A stretch of DNA of 64,000 nt from NCBI GenBank assembly GCA_009599575.1, contig VWND01000005.1:1054001-1118000 (forward strand), given 5' to 3'. The translations under genes were made by a program, and so were the position numbers. Shown piece after piece: positions 1 through 10,608 of the stretch (position 1 is the stretch's first letter; each line of letters starts with the position of its first letter). Below the pieces are notes generated by a model. The model was not told the DNA's origin and did no database searches. It worked only from the letters and a program-made list of their open reading frames with translations. Source of the DNA: Blumeriella jaapii. Lineage: Eukaryota; Ascomycota; Leotiomycetes; Helotiales; Drepanopezizaceae.

Positions 1-144
1 TTATTTCCGCATTTCGCGAAAAATAGCTTTTGTTTAACGATTTTTCTTTTAGCAAAGCTTTTCAGCTTCTGCTACTATATTTCAATCTTTTTTTTTATTA
101 GCGAAAAAGCAGCCTTCCCTAAAAGCTTTTTCTTTTGAAAAACA
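1..144 (+). mobile_element. Gypsy element B2, left visible part (leader region)
   Basis: This stretch matches the leader of the intact copy B1 (about 3148-3290) almost base for base, with scattered C/T and G/A differences typical of RIP. It stops at AAACA (140-144). The same family resumes at 14765, where the sequence aligns with B1 from about 3291 onward. The stretch between is therefore a later insertion (element A). The 5' LTR of B2 lies outside the window. No coding sequence is visible here. Confidence 0.85.
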
Positions 145-391
145 TGTCACAGTTGGAAATCAGAACCAGGGAACAGAAGTGCATTCATTCGTAAAACTGA
201 ATCTTAGAAAACTATAAGAATACAAAAAATTCTTCTGACTATATCCCGAAGATCGGCAGATCGGGCCTGCCTCGGAATTCGATTGATCCTGGCCAAAGCT
301 TAATCCTGGCCAAAGCTGCATGCTGATGTTTACTTCTAGCCTTAATACTTTCTAGCATGCTTCTTCATCGGTCAGCCGATGCCTTTTAACA
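145..391 (-). repeat. 3' LTR of gypsy A
   Basis: This 247-bp LTR aligns along its whole length with 14511-14759. Both contain the shared GC-richer block around 250-290, with its GATCGGCAG and GGGCCTGCC segments. Differences between the two copies are nearly all C/T or G/A. The termini are TGTCACAG and TTTAACA (a RIP form of CTGACA). It is the 3' LTR because the pol relics on the minus strand read toward it. Confidence 0.93.
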
Positions 392-406
392 CTTTCCCCC
401 TTTTTC
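392..406 (-). other. Polypurine tract of gypsy A
   Basis: Read on the minus strand this is GAAAAAGGGGGAAAG directly abutting the 3' LTR. That is the expected position and composition of a plus-strand primer, and it supports the minus orientation. Confidence 0.8.
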
Positions 407-480
407 GATAAGGCCCCTTTTTGTTAATAATTGAAAAAGATAAAATTAGGACCAACAGGTTCGGGTTAACAGATCTTTTC

Positions 481-812
481 AAAACGTCGGTCTAGTAAAA
501 TTAAAAAGATAAAAAATATCAATTAACGGTAACGTTTTATTAAAACGTCGGTCTTGTAAAATTGAAAGGGTAAAAAGTGTCAATTAACGGTAAAGTTCTT
601 TTAAAACGTCGGTCTTGTAAAATTGAAAAAGTGAAAAGTATCGATTAACGGTAAGGTTTTTTTTAAAACGTCGGTCTTATAAGATTAAAAGGGTAAAAAA
701 ATGTCAATTAACGGTAAAATTCTTTTAAAACGTCGGTTTTGTAAAATTAAAAAGGTGAAAAATATTAATTAATAATAAGATTTTAGTAAAATTGTTTGAA
801 AAATCGGTCTCG
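481..812. repeat. Minisatellite, about 61-62-bp unit, five copies plus a partial sixth, in the A 3' region
   Basis: Units begin with AAAACGTCGGTC at 481, 542, 603, 665 and 727. A degenerate partial sixth begins near 797. Each contains GTAAAATT and CAATTAACGGTAA blocks. Copies differ mainly by transitions. The array lies between the end of pol and the 3' LTR of A, where other gypsy elements have short untranslated sequence. No separate coding capacity is seen between 392 and about 980. Confidence 0.9.
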
Positions 813-979
813 TATAAAAATACATCAGAGTAAAATACAAATAATATTAACTATCAGCGCCAGGTTTAAAAAAGTTGTTTCTGAAAAATTAAGCTATTAG
901 TTTTAATGCGTATTCCAGGTCTTTTGCTTTTTGCTAAAAATCGTAGTTTAAAAACCAGCCTTTCCATCGGACCAAAAAA

Positions 980-1340
980 TATAATTTCTTCTACCGTTTT
1001 TTAAACGCAAAATCAAAAATTTAATTCACTTCCTATTTTTTCTTTTTGTTTTCCGCGTCGTTTTCTATAAGATCGGAGCCCGAAAATTCGGCGTTTTATT
1101 CGCTTTTATCCACCTTTATTGCCCTATAATATAAGCTTAATAAACTTACGTAAAAAACGTCGTGCGTGCAGCTTTCAAAAATCGAACAATCGTAATTTAT
1201 ATGCTTAAAAACCAATCTTATTCAAAATAAAAAAAAAACCAAATCTTTTAGCGTCCAGTTTTTTTACAAAATCTTTTCGTTTTTAGGTTTTTTGCGTTTA
1301 AATATACTTTTTTTTCGATCTTAAAATTCGTTTAAATATA
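980..1340 (-). pseudogene. Gypsy A integrase C-terminal GPY/F module and tail (relic)
   Basis: The minus-strand translation from about 1340 downward gives a KVYLNAKNL-type stretch, then a degraded G-P-F segment and a KLRLFDF-type stretch. This matches the integrase C-terminal module of chromovirus-type gypsy elements. Beyond it is a charged tail ending near 1020. Frames are broken by stops. A chromodomain could follow but I cannot show it. Confidence 0.6.
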
Positions 1341-1499
1341 TTTTCTATCGTAATACTTTATTTAAAAGTCTTAAGCATATAATAAAGCTTTTTTCAATTT
1401 TTAATATATAATTTCCAGTCTTTTTGCAAATTCTGCTGCTAATTCGGATTCGAAATTTAACAGTTTTTTCAGATCAAATAATTTTGCGTTAATTTCGTT

Positions 1500-2560
1500 T
1501 GCTTAAAAAAAAAACATTTTAATAAACGAAAATAATATATTACTAATAGCGAATTCCGCCAAAAAAAGTAAATCTGGCCAATCGTTTTAATTAAAATCAA
1601 CGTAAAACCGAAAATATATTTCGAAGATTACGTTCGCTTTTTTTTATTTGCCCGTCGGTTTGTAAATAAAAAGCGGTTGAAAATTTGCGTTTTATGCGAA
1701 GTATAATCGTGAATATAATTTAAAATACAAAAATAAAAAAAAAAACCGCGATTTGACACGATATCGTTTGATATGCCGTAGCGAAAAAAAAAAAACTGTT
1801 TTACAAAAAATATAAGCAAATTAATTAATAATTATATTTTTGCGCATTAAAACAAAATAAAATTATTTCGTTAAACGACAAACGATAATAAATATTACGT
1901 CGTAAATAAAAGTTTTGCCGATTTTATTATACGAAAAATCGCTATTGCTCGAAGCATTTAAAAAGTCGGTAATTAAATCCAAAAAAATGCTATTTCAGAA
2001 TCGGTTTAGTATCGAAATAAAGCAAAATTTTCCGTTCGTTTTTATCTTTAAAAACTTATTTTTTTTGCAAGCCATACAAAATAAAATATAATTTTTTATA
2101 TCCGCGGTTATTTCCGGCCAATAAAACAAGCGTTTTAATAAAGCGGTTGTTTTATTTCGCCCGAAATAATCCGCGGTCGGATTATCGTAAAATTCTTTTA
2201 ATAATTTTTTTTTTTAAAATAAATTCTAATAAAACGTAAAATCTAACGCTTTTATATATTCAAATATCGTTAATTAAAAAAAAATCGAGATTCGAAAGCG
2301 CTTTATGCAAGTTTTGCGCCTGTTTGATTTCCGAAGCAATATTTTATTATAGCAAAGTATTCGAAGTCCTTTTAAATTTTTGTATTATTTGATTATCGAA
2401 ATTTGTAATAAGCAAATTATTATATTTTTGAAATCGGTCGAGCCAATCGTTCCTTAATTCGGCTCGCGCGCTTTTAATACCCTTTTTAATTAATTTATAA
2501 ATATAAAAAACGATAAAATATAGCAAATCCTTTTTTTCGTTTACGAACAGCAATTCGTTT
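1500..2560 (-). pseudogene. Gypsy A integrase core (relic)
   Basis: At 1628-1819 the minus strand reads YGISNDIVSNRG, which corresponds to the integrase core motif around the second catalytic Asp. Here the Asp has become Asn, as expected from RIP. It continues to FTNRRANKKK, the relic of the P-Q-T-D-G-Q-T-E segment. The stretch 1820-2560 is the degraded N-terminal half; an open piece at 2347-2553 shows no certain motif. The protein would insert the element's cDNA, but it is inactive. Confidence 0.82.
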
Positions 2561-2773
2561 AAAGTTTGTTCTGAAACAAGTTTTAAAAATGGTTTTGCTA
2601 ATTGTACGAAACTTTAAATATAATTTGATTTTCGCGACGATGCGTCGGCGAGGTTTTTCGAGCCAGCTTTATATATAATTTCGAAATCGATAATTAATAA
2701 AGTTATTGCTTATCTGGCTTAACGTTTGGTTAAAATTCGAATAGTTATAAAATACTTAAGATTATTATAATTC
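2560..2773 (-). pseudogene. Gypsy A RNase H C-terminal end (relic)
   Basis: The minus strand near 2640-2720 reads IDFEIIYKAGSKNLADA, the well-known end of gypsy RNase H (Y-x-P-G-x-x-N-x-x-A-D-A). The upstream part of RNase H continues on the other side of B1, at 9194 and above. This shows B1 landed inside A pol. Confidence 0.8.
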
Positions 2774-2778
2774 GATAT

Positions 2779-3045
2779 TATGACGATTCATTCTGTTGCC
2801 ACCTTTCGTGTCACCCCAGCAACTACGTACAGCTGTAAGCTCCCTGGTCTTCTGATGGGTCTTTCTATCAATTATAGAAACTATTCATATATATAAAGCT
2901 TTTTTTTCTTAGCAATTTCTGCTTTTTACAATTATTGATTTTAAATAAATATTTTTGTTACAAAACCAAAAGCTCGTTTTATATTATATAAATACGGCGA
3001 CTAATTGACTGATCTCTTAGCCTTCCGACTAATTAAATCGTCATA
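2779..3045 (+). repeat. 5' LTR of B1
   Basis: It pairs with 8922-9188 at equal length (267 bp). The conserved block CACCCCAGCAACTACGTAC is near 2813. This copy is more RIPped than the 3' one: the start TGTG is TATG and the end CACA is CATA. Confidence 0.93.
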
Positions 3046-3489
3046 TTATTAACAATTCTTTTTCTACGCTAGCGACGGCGTAAACTATTTCTTTTTTCGA
3101 ATTCTTTACGGGTCATACTAAAATGATCGACCGGTCGTAAAAAAGCTTATTTCCGCATTTCGCGAAAAATAGCTTTTGTTTAACGATCTCTTTTTTAGCA
3201 AAGCTTTTCAGCTCCTGCTATTATATCTTAACTTTCCTTCTTTTTTTAATCAACGAAAAAGCAATCTCTTCCAGAAGCTTTTTTTTCTGAAAAACAATTT
3301 TTTCTCCGAAAAAAAAAAAACAAAGGAAAAAGCAGAGCGTTAACCACTTCGCCTGCCATCTTCCAGCTTAGCGCTGAAAACGTTCAGTTGAAACTCTTGC
3401 AAAATTAATTAAAAAAAACGCAAAAGCGTAAACGATAACTTTTGGAAACTATGCGATTGCGATAAACCTTTTAATTAAAGCGTTTGATA
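3046..3489 (+). other. B1 5' leader
   Basis: This non-coding leader contains the block at 3148-3300 that is shared with B2 (1-144 and 14765 onward), including a poly-A run near 3308. I could not identify a tRNA primer-binding site with confidence. Confidence 0.6.
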
Positions 3490-4520
3490 AAATCTATCGA
3501 ACGTGCTTTTGCCAATCGCGAATCTGCTGCTTTTTCTTTTTTTCGCAACGTTTTATTTTAATCAGCAAACGCTGCAAACCAACTTCCACGCTTTTCGCGA
3601 ACTTTTTTTAAATTTTTTTTTAACGGCCAAAACTTTAGCGCGCTTTTTGAACGCTATAATTTTTATTTATCTGCTGACTTTCGATTAGCTCGTATAAAGC
3701 GCGTTCCGAACTTTAAGTTTAAGTTAAATAATAATAAAAATTATAAAGCACGCTATTAAAAAACTAAAGTTTTCGACAATTTCGAACTTTATCACGACTA
3801 TTTCGCTAGCGATCGATTCCGTAAAAATTACATATTCGATCAGACCGAAAGCGTAGCAAAAGAGTTTCTGACCCCGCGTATTTTGGACCGTTTCGATTTT
3901 ATATTTTCCGAAGAATTAATAAAAAAAGTCGCCGATTTCCTGGCCGACCTTTCAGACGTTTAAAAAACGGAAAACGAATTTAAAATGCTTGCAATAAATA
4001 CGTACGACGATTTTAACGATTTTATCTGCGATTTTCCATTTTCGCAGCGAACGCTTAAATACGAACCGACAAACAGTTTCGAAACGCTTTCCGCGATAAA
4101 ATACCAAAGCGTTTACGAAAAAAGCTGTATTTAAAATAAGCGCGTATAACGACTTTTAAGAATTGGCTTACCGCCGTCCGATAAAAAAAACAAAATCAAT
4201 TGGCTAAGCGAACTTTATACGCGAATCGCTTTTCTATTAAATTTATTATTTATTAAAATGGTAGATTTTTAACCAAAGCGTATTACGAATCAAACCGTAC
4301 GTACGAAAGTCGTTTTAATGCTTCACAGGCTTTTTTTTAGCTTTTTGTTTTTTCTTTTTTTCCACGTTAAAACGCTTTTTTTGGCGTTTTTTTTTTTCGA
4401 TCGGACTAACGATAACGCTCGTTTTTTATTTCATATTAAAAAATTCGAAGCTAATTTGCACGATTTTTTACGGGCCGACTTTCGGTTCTATTTAAAAACT
4501 TTCCTAAGCTGATAAATATA
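3490..4520 (+). pseudogene. gag: B1 gag (capsid) relic
   Basis: The clearest part is 3850-4130, reading EFLTPRILDRFDFIF, KKVADFLADLSDV and AINTYDDFNDFICDF. This is a helical capsid core of the fungal gypsy type. Open pieces at 3503-3688 and 4318-4512 flank it. At least two in-frame TAA codons fit Gln-to-stop RIP changes. The truncated B2 copy at 14765-15648 aligns with this region. Gag would form the virus-like particle around the RNA. Confidence 0.75.
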
Positions 4521-4779
4521 AACGAAGTCGAGCCGGCCGAAAATTCGCTTTTTAATAATAATAGTAAAAACGAAAACTCTTTTTTAAACGATTTTCAAAA
4601 CGCATACGAGAAAGTTAAAAGCTTTTCCGCTAATCGGAAAAACGCCCAGGCCTAAGCAAAGTTTTTTTTTTAGACGTATTACGCGATATGCGTTATTTTA
4701 ATATTCGAAAGCTTTTTAATAACGACTTATTAATAATTTCCGTTATATTTATTAAAAATAACTTTTCGTACAAAATAAA

Positions 4780-5115
4780 AACGCTCGCCGACTTTAAAGC
4801 GAACGGTTATGCGTTAATCGATTCGGCGCTGATTAAATCTTTTTTTTTTTTTTAAAACTTTTGATTTAATTTTTTCCGGCTTTTTTTTTTATAAAAAAGT
4901 ATAATAAAGCTCGTGGTTATTTAATTATATATTTTATACTTTTCAATTTTATTATTAATAATCGAATACAATCGTTTATTTTTTTTTTTGATTATTAACC
5001 TCGGAAATTATGATATAATTTTAGAAAAAGCTTGGTTGGCCGAATATTAAATTTTATTAAATTGTAATAAACGCAAGCTTTATTAGCCGAAGTTTTATTT
5101 TTCTACAGCCTTTTA
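4780..5115 (+). pseudogene. B1 aspartic protease relic
   Basis: The translation reads LADFKANGYALIDSALIKSF near 4788-4848. The first part sits where the D-S-G catalytic triplet is expected, and here S-G is replaced. Near 5000 it reads NLGNYDIILEKAWL, the conserved flap-to-C-terminus motif of gypsy proteases. It would cleave Gag and Pol but is inactive. Confidence 0.72.
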
Positions 5116-5257
5116 CGCTCGTTGTATTAAAGTCTTTTATTTGCATTTCCGAAAAATTCAATTTCGCTATTAAAACGACGCTGTAAAACGTAATAAAAAC
5201 TTTGATTAATTATGGCAAACTTACGACGCTGTGCGAAGCGCGAAAAGGTCGAATTTT

Positions 5258-5290
5258 ATTCGCGGTGCTAATTTCGATAACGACGCTAAT
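5258..5290. repeat. 33-bp hairpin repeat, copy 1 (in B1)
   Basis: This is a 33-bp unit with arms ATTCGCG/CGCTAAT (a mutated CGCGAAT) and central ATTTCGAT. Eight further copies lie at 19164, 28108, 31176, 31239, 41412, 61142, 63083 and 63146, each exactly 33 bp. See findings. Confidence 0.8.
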
Positions 5291-5607
5291 AAAATAATAT
5301 AAAAAATTATACCATCATTTTCCTAGCTAACGATCCTTTTTTTATTATTTTTTTTTTTTTCCTTTTCTTTTCGTTAAAACAGCTTCTTCGTTTTACGAAA
5401 AACAATTATATCAAAAACCGAAGGAAAACTTTCGCCGCGATAGCTTTTCAGCTTAATATAATCGATAATTTAAATAAGCAATTTCCTTCTGAACTTTTCA
5501 AACGACAAGTTCGAAAACAAATCCTCCAATTTACTGCTTACTCAATTTCCATCTGCCAGATTATTGCATACGTTTTTAAGCTGATTTTCAAAAAAAAAAC
5601 AATTAAA

Positions 5608-6780
5608 GTGTTTTCAATTTCCCTATACGAGATCGACAAAATACTAGACAACTTTACGTATAATATTTTTTTTAAAACCCAATTTTATAATTTTTTCGAA
5701 CGTTTCAAAACTAATAAAATATCGATTTCGACCTTTTTAATCAGCTTAGCAGAGCTAACTTCGAATAAACCCTTTTTCGAATTCTTTTCCCGAAGTATAA
5801 AAACCTCGAACACGTGTTTTTTAAGGCCGCTAGTAACGAGCTAGCCTTTTACCGGCCTTACGACTATAAAATCGAGCTTATTATAAATAAGAAAAAGCTA
5901 AAATACACTTTTTTATATAAAATATCGATTCCAAAGCTCGAGATTATCAAAACCTATTTGCAAAATAATTTTAATAAAAGCTTTATCGAACTTTTTATCG
6001 CTCCTTTCGCTGCTTTAATGCTTTTCGCTAAAAAACCCGACGGTTTACTGCGTTTTTATATCGATTATCGAGTTTTTAATAATATTATTCGTAAAAATCG
6101 TTACTTTTTTCTTTTTATCGATAAAACTTTTGTTCGTTTTTCGAAAGCGCGAATTTTTATAAAGCTCGATATTCGTTAAGCTTTTTATAAAATTCGAATA
6201 GACCTCGCTAATAAAAAATTAACGACGTTTCGTACGCGTTACGACGCTTATAAATGCAAAATGCTATTTTTTGGCTTTATTAATAAATCCGCAACTTACT
6301 AACGTTATATAAACGACGTTTTTCGATTATTTGAACGATTTTTGCATTATATATTTAAATAATATTTTTATTTATTCGTTCGACTTTTTGAAATACGCTA
6401 TATACGTTCGCAAAATGCTTTAAAAGCTCGCTAACGCTGAATTACAGGCCGATATTCGAAAATCTAAATTTAACGTTATTCGGATCCGTTATTTAGGTTT
6501 TATTATTTTTATTAAAGGCTTAAAAATAGACCCAGAAAAAGTTTTCGTAGTCGCCTATTAAAAGCCTTTTACTATTATAAAAAATATACAAAGCTTTTTT
6601 GATTTTTATAACTTTTACCGACGTTTTATTCGAAATTACGGTATAATTGCAAAACCTTTGGTTTATTTAACCAAAGCTAACGTTTTTTTTAATTTTATTT
6701 CTAAATGTTAGGAGAATTTCGACCTTTTTATACTAGCTTTTACTATTACATCAGTTTTACAATATTACAAGCAAAACCTT
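5608..6780 (+). pseudogene. B1 reverse transcriptase relic
   Basis: The open pieces 5608-5844 and 5814-6179 overlap by a frame shift. The second reads ALMLFAKKPDGLLRFYIDYR, then KNRYFFLFIDKT and ARIFIKLDIR. These are the classic gypsy RT blocks, including the first catalytic Asp (KLDIR). The Y-L-D-D box at 6352-6363 reads Y-L-N-N, so both metal-binding Asp are lost by G-to-A changes. The connection region continues to about 6780. Confidence 0.88.
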
Positions 6781-7190
6781 TCTTGCATATTAAAAATTAA
6801 CGCTTTCGACGGCGTAATAGCTTTTGTGCTTTCGCAATTTTATAACGACGACTGGCTTCCAATCGCTTATTTTAGCAAAATCATAGCTTTCGTAAAGCTA
6901 AACTACGTCGTATACGATAAAAAAATGCTCGCAATCGTAAAATCTCTAAGCAATTTTCGTACTAAACTAGCTAATTCAGTTTATCAAATTAAAATTATTA
7001 CTAATTATAAAGCTTTAAAATATTTTATAACTTCTAAACTTTTAAACGCTCGATAAGCACGCTAAGCCGAGCTTTTCGCCGATTACAACTTTTTTATTAT
7101 ATATAAACCAGAAAAACACAATTTATTAGCTGACGCATTAACACGTCGTACGAGCGAACTCGATCGCTAAAACTCTTTCAAACGCATTTA
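6781..7190 (+). pseudogene. B1 RNase H relic
   Basis: An open piece at 6826-7056 reads VLSQFYNDDWLPIAYFSKI and YVVYDKKMLAIVKSLSNFR, followed by ITNYKALKYF. The reading ends with HNLLADALTRR near 7118-7152. This is the gypsy RNase H pattern. The D in the T-D-H-K motif is Asn here. Confidence 0.88.
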
Positions 7191-7479
7191 ACGCTTGCAA
7201 ATATTTTTTCGAGCCGATCAGATCGATTATCGCTTTTTAACTAAAAAACTTCGATTTTCCACGGCTTTCGAAATAATTGTTTTATCGTTAAAATAGCCGA
7301 TTTCTTTTTCGCATTTCGTATCGTTGACCAGCTTTTTTACGCTAATCGCATAGCTAGCAGCCTGATAGCTTTCCGAAAAAAAGCTGTACGAAACGCTACG
7401 AAAAGGAACGACGATAATAATATTTCGTATATATTTAAACGCGATTTGCTGCTATATTACGGTCGCTTAATAATACCAA

Positions 7480-8260
7480 ACGTCGATTATCTTCGTCTGG
7501 CTTTTATACGAAAAATGCACGACCAGATCTTCACCGTTTATTCTAGCGCTCGCAAAACTACGTAATTGCTTTCGGACCAATACTATTAGCGAAATATAAC
7601 AGCTTTTGTAAAACAATACTATCGCAATTGCTACGCTTATCGAAAGAATTTTGTTTTAAAAGATAAGCGCCCCGGCTTTTTTCAGCCTTTTTCTGTTTTT
7701 GACCATTTTTGAAAACATATTATAATAGACTTTTGTAGCTTTAATAAAAACAAACACGGTTACGATAACGTATTTATAATAATAGATCGCTTTTCCAAAT
7801 AAGTTATTTCGATTTTTTGTTATAAAAATATCGACGCTCGAAGCCTCGCCAAATTGTATATATTCCACGTGTATAAGTATTTTAGCTTTTCAAAAAGTAT
7901 TATTAGCGATCGTAGCCTTTAATATTAATCTACTTTTTGGTCTGAATTAAATAAAATACTCGGTACGCAACTAAAGCTTTCGACAGCCGTTTATTTTGAA
8001 ACCGATGATTAAACCGAAATTTATAATTAATATCTGCAAAAACGCTTTCGACCCTTCGTAAATTTCTATTAAAACGATTAAAACGAATTTCTTTTAATAA
8101 TAGATTTCGCTCAAATAGTTCTTTTTTACGAGAATTTAAATAACTTTTTATTTTTCGAAATTATATACGGTTATATTTCTTATACTAATTAAAACTGAAA
8201 GCTCGACATTTCTTTTTTTTCTAATCTTTTACATAAGCTAAACGCAAACGAAGCTCGTGC
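7480..8260 (+). pseudogene. B1 integrase relic
   Basis: The zinc-binding H-H-C-C region is visible at about 7500-7660: the His of RKMHDQIF, then NCYAYRKNF where the second Cys is lost. The catalytic core follows: IIIDFCSFNKNKHGYDN (7715-7770), SIISDRSL (7894-7920), and STAVYFETDD in place of the P-Q-T-D segment (about 7980). It then reads KRFRPFVNFY. Several stops are present. Confidence 0.85.
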
Positions 8261-8396
8261 GTACGCTCGCCGCCATTACGACGCTTGAAATTTCGCCAAA
8301 TCGCATTTTTAATAAGCTTACGACAAAATAAAAAAAAATGCGAATAAGTTTCGCCGCGCGATCGATTTTAACGTTAGCGATTACGTATAGCTCGAT

Positions 8397-8582
8397 ATGC
8401 GTTTATTTCCGACCTTCCGACCCTTTCGCAAATTCGACAATCCTATAAACGGCCCTTTCAAAATTGTAGCCAAAATTTTCGATAACGCTTTTAAGCTAGA
8501 CCTTTTTAATATTATAAACGTACACTCAGTTTTTCACGCTAATCGACTGCGTAAAGCAGCTAACGACGCGCTTTCAAATTAA
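8397..8582 (+). pseudogene. B1 integrase GPY/F module
   Basis: The open stretch reads KFDNPINGPFKIVAKIFDN and then AFKLDLFNIINVHSVFHAN. This is the GPY/F module that precedes the chromodomain in chromoviruses. The conserved G-P-F and V-H-x-V-F-H residues are kept. Confidence 0.85.
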
Positions 8583-8599
8583 ATTAACCCAGCTTCTAA

Positions 8600-8800
8600 A
8601 TTTATTAATATAACTAATAAGCTTAAATACGAAATCGAAAAATTAATCGCTTATCGAATGCAACGAAAAACCTTTTAATACAAAGCTTTTTAAATAGGCT
8701 TAAATAAAAATCTTACGTAATACTCCGCGTTTGATTTTATATATGCTTTCTTAAAAATGCGCGACTTTTATTTAGCGTATAAAAAGCTCTCCGGTCTTTT
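8600..8800 (+). pseudogene. B1 chromodomain relic
   Basis: The translation reads YEIEKLIAYRMQRKTF, a short gap with a stop, then LNKNLT, ASDFIYAF-like and KMRDFYLAYKKL. The Y-x-V-E-K-I-L-x-x-R start and the S-D-F segment fit a chromovirus chromodomain. In this group the domain is thought to bind heterochromatin marks and guide integration, which fits the nested heterochromatin-like setting. Confidence 0.72.
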
Positions 8801-8907
8801 TGCAAAACTTATAAACTGGCTAAAAACGTATTCCGAAGGTTTAAACTCGTACGATCATTTGGATAACGACATACCAATAAATAAAAGTTCGAGGGCGCGC
8901 TTTTTTC

Positions 8908-8921
8908 GGACGGGGAAATAG
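8908..8921 (+). other. Polypurine tract of B1
   Basis: A purine-rich GGACGGGGAAATAG lies immediately before the 3' LTR (8922). Confidence 0.7.
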
Positions 8922-9188
8922 TATAACGATTTATTCTGTTGCTACCTTTCGTATCACCCCAGCAACTACGTACAGCTATAAGCTCCCTGGTCTTCTGATG
9001 GGTTTCCCTATCAATTATAGAGATTATTCATATATATAAGGCTCTTTCCTTTTAGCAACTTCTGCTTTTTGCAATTGTTGATTCTAAATGAATATCTTTG
9101 TTACAAAACCAAAGGCTCGTTTTATACCATGTGAACACGGCGACCAATTGACTGATCTCCCAGCCCTCCGACTAATTAAATCGTCACA
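8922..9188 (+). repeat. 3' LTR of B1
   Basis: It is 267 bp and pairs with 2779-3045. It is less RIPped than the 5' copy: it retains CACA at its end and GTGAACACGGCGACC internally. The flanking TSD is GATAT. Confidence 0.93.
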
Positions 9189-9193
9189 GATAT

Positions 9194-10292
9194 TATTATA
9201 ATTTTATACCGAACACTTTCGAAGTAATACTTCTAGTATTTAATTAATTTTATAATCGATAATAATTTTTGATCGAAAATAATATAATTTATTTTTGCGA
9301 ATATAAATTTTCGGAAATAAAATGCGATTAAATATAAATATAAATCGGATTAGCGCTGAAAAATTATTTCGGCGAATGCAATTATAGAAGCGTTATATTC
9401 GAAGAAAATCTTTAATTCGGAATTGAAATATACTAATAATAAGATTTTAGTAAATGCGTTTTGCAAGCTTCGAAATAATATTATCGCTTTTTTTATTTAT
9501 AAAAACGACCTTTTGCCTTTTAAAAGTTTAATTATTTCCGTAGCAATAAAATTGTATTAATAAATAAATCTGCGATAAAAGTTGCAAAACCCTAAAAAAA
9601 AAAGAGTTTTTCGTATAATACTTAGAATTGGCCATTTCGCAATCGTTGTAATCCTTTTTTTTTTATTTATATTAATTCCGGCTAGAAAAACGACGAAGCT
9701 TAGGAATTCGACGTTATCGATATCGAATTCGCATTTTTTTAAATTTGCAAAATAATTTTGCGTTAAAAAAAACTTTTAAAATCTTAATAATATATCTAAT
9801 ATAAAAAGCTTTATTTTTTAAATAAATTAAAATATCGTTCAAATATATTACGACGAATATATTTATAAAATTCTTAAAAATACTGTCGATATATATTTAA
9901 AAAATTGCTAATACGTTGCATATTTCAAAAAACATTATTAAATATTCGAAAAAAAAAACCGAATCTAGTTTTAAAAGCCGTCTTCCATTTATGCTTTTTT
10001 CGCTATTTTGATTAAATTAAAATCCTATCTAAAATCCAATTTAATAAATATTTTCGCTTTGCTTAATCGGTTCAAAATTTCCGAAATTAAAAAAATAAAA
10101 TAACGGTTAGAAACTGTTATAGCATTTAATCTCCGGTAATCCACGCAAAAACGTAATGTATTATTTTTTTTTATAATATAAAAAAGTAAAGCGGCAGTTT
10201 CCGATTTCGACGAACGTATAAATTCTTGGGCTTGCATTTAATTTAAATATTTTTTAAATATTTTCAATTCGTTTTTTGAAAAATTATATAAT
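9194..10292 (-). pseudogene. Gypsy A reverse transcriptase and RNase H N-terminus (relic)
   Basis: At 10025-10237 the minus strand reads LRFCVDYRRLNAITVSNRY, then RLSKAKIFIKLDFR, which are unmistakable gypsy RT blocks. Near 9834-9845 the catalytic box is Y-L-N-D, in the context FVVIYLNDILIYLKN, with the first Asp changed to Asn. RNase H continues downward to 9194 and resumes at 2773 beyond B1. The 5' part of RT continues at 12121 beyond gag1. Confidence 0.87.
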
Positions 10293-10463
10293 TGTGACGA
10301 ACCTCATATATTTCCCTTAAGATACAGACAGAGAGCTGAAAGGAAGGAAGCTCGGGGCGAACTATATACACTGTAGAACCCCCTGCCCCTGGCGCTACGC
10401 CAGAACTGTAACGGAAGACTGAACAGCCGAACAGCCGAACAGCCGAATGGCCGGGCCGTTACA
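10293..10463 (-). repeat. 3' LTR of gag1
   Basis: It appears identical to 11945-12115. It ends with three CAGCCGAA repeats followed by TGGCCGGGCCGTTACA. A purine tract (GGAGGGGGGGGTAG on the minus strand) abuts it at 10464-10477, which fixes the element orientation as minus. Confidence 0.93.
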
Positions 10464-10608
10464 CTACCCCCCCCTCCGAAAAAAGCTGGCCTCCAGCTGA
10501 CTGTACAGAAAATCATACCGAAGGTTCGGCACACCGAAATAAAATAAACGAACGAACGACTGCAATTGCAATCAAAGAATAAAGGAGTGTAAAAATGAAA
10601 GAAAACCA

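Larger units (their letters stand above)
2779..9188 (+). mobile_element. Ty3/gypsy chromovirus B1 (complete length, RIP-degraded)
   Basis: B1 has two 267-bp LTRs (2779-3045 and 8922-9188) with inverted ends TGTGACGAT/ATCGTCACA in partly RIPped form. A perfect TSD, GATAT, lies at 2774-2778 and 9189-9193. The plus strand carries gag, protease, reverse transcriptase, RNase H, integrase, GPY/F module and chromodomain in order. Total length is 6,410 bp. Reading frames are long but broken by RIP-type stops. It is the same family as B2, which A interrupts, so the family was active both before and after A inserted. Confidence 0.95.

Noticed and set aside
481..812. Regular repeats that might be read as a CRISPR array
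   Set aside because: The repeats are contiguous 61-62-bp units with no unique spacers, in a eukaryotic retrotransposon.
2781..9186. B1 boundaries at TGACGAT...ATCGTCA
   Set aside because: These ends gave no target duplication. Extending both LTRs by two bases to TGTGACGAT...ATCGTCACA (RIPped) gives equal LTRs and a perfect GATAT duplication.
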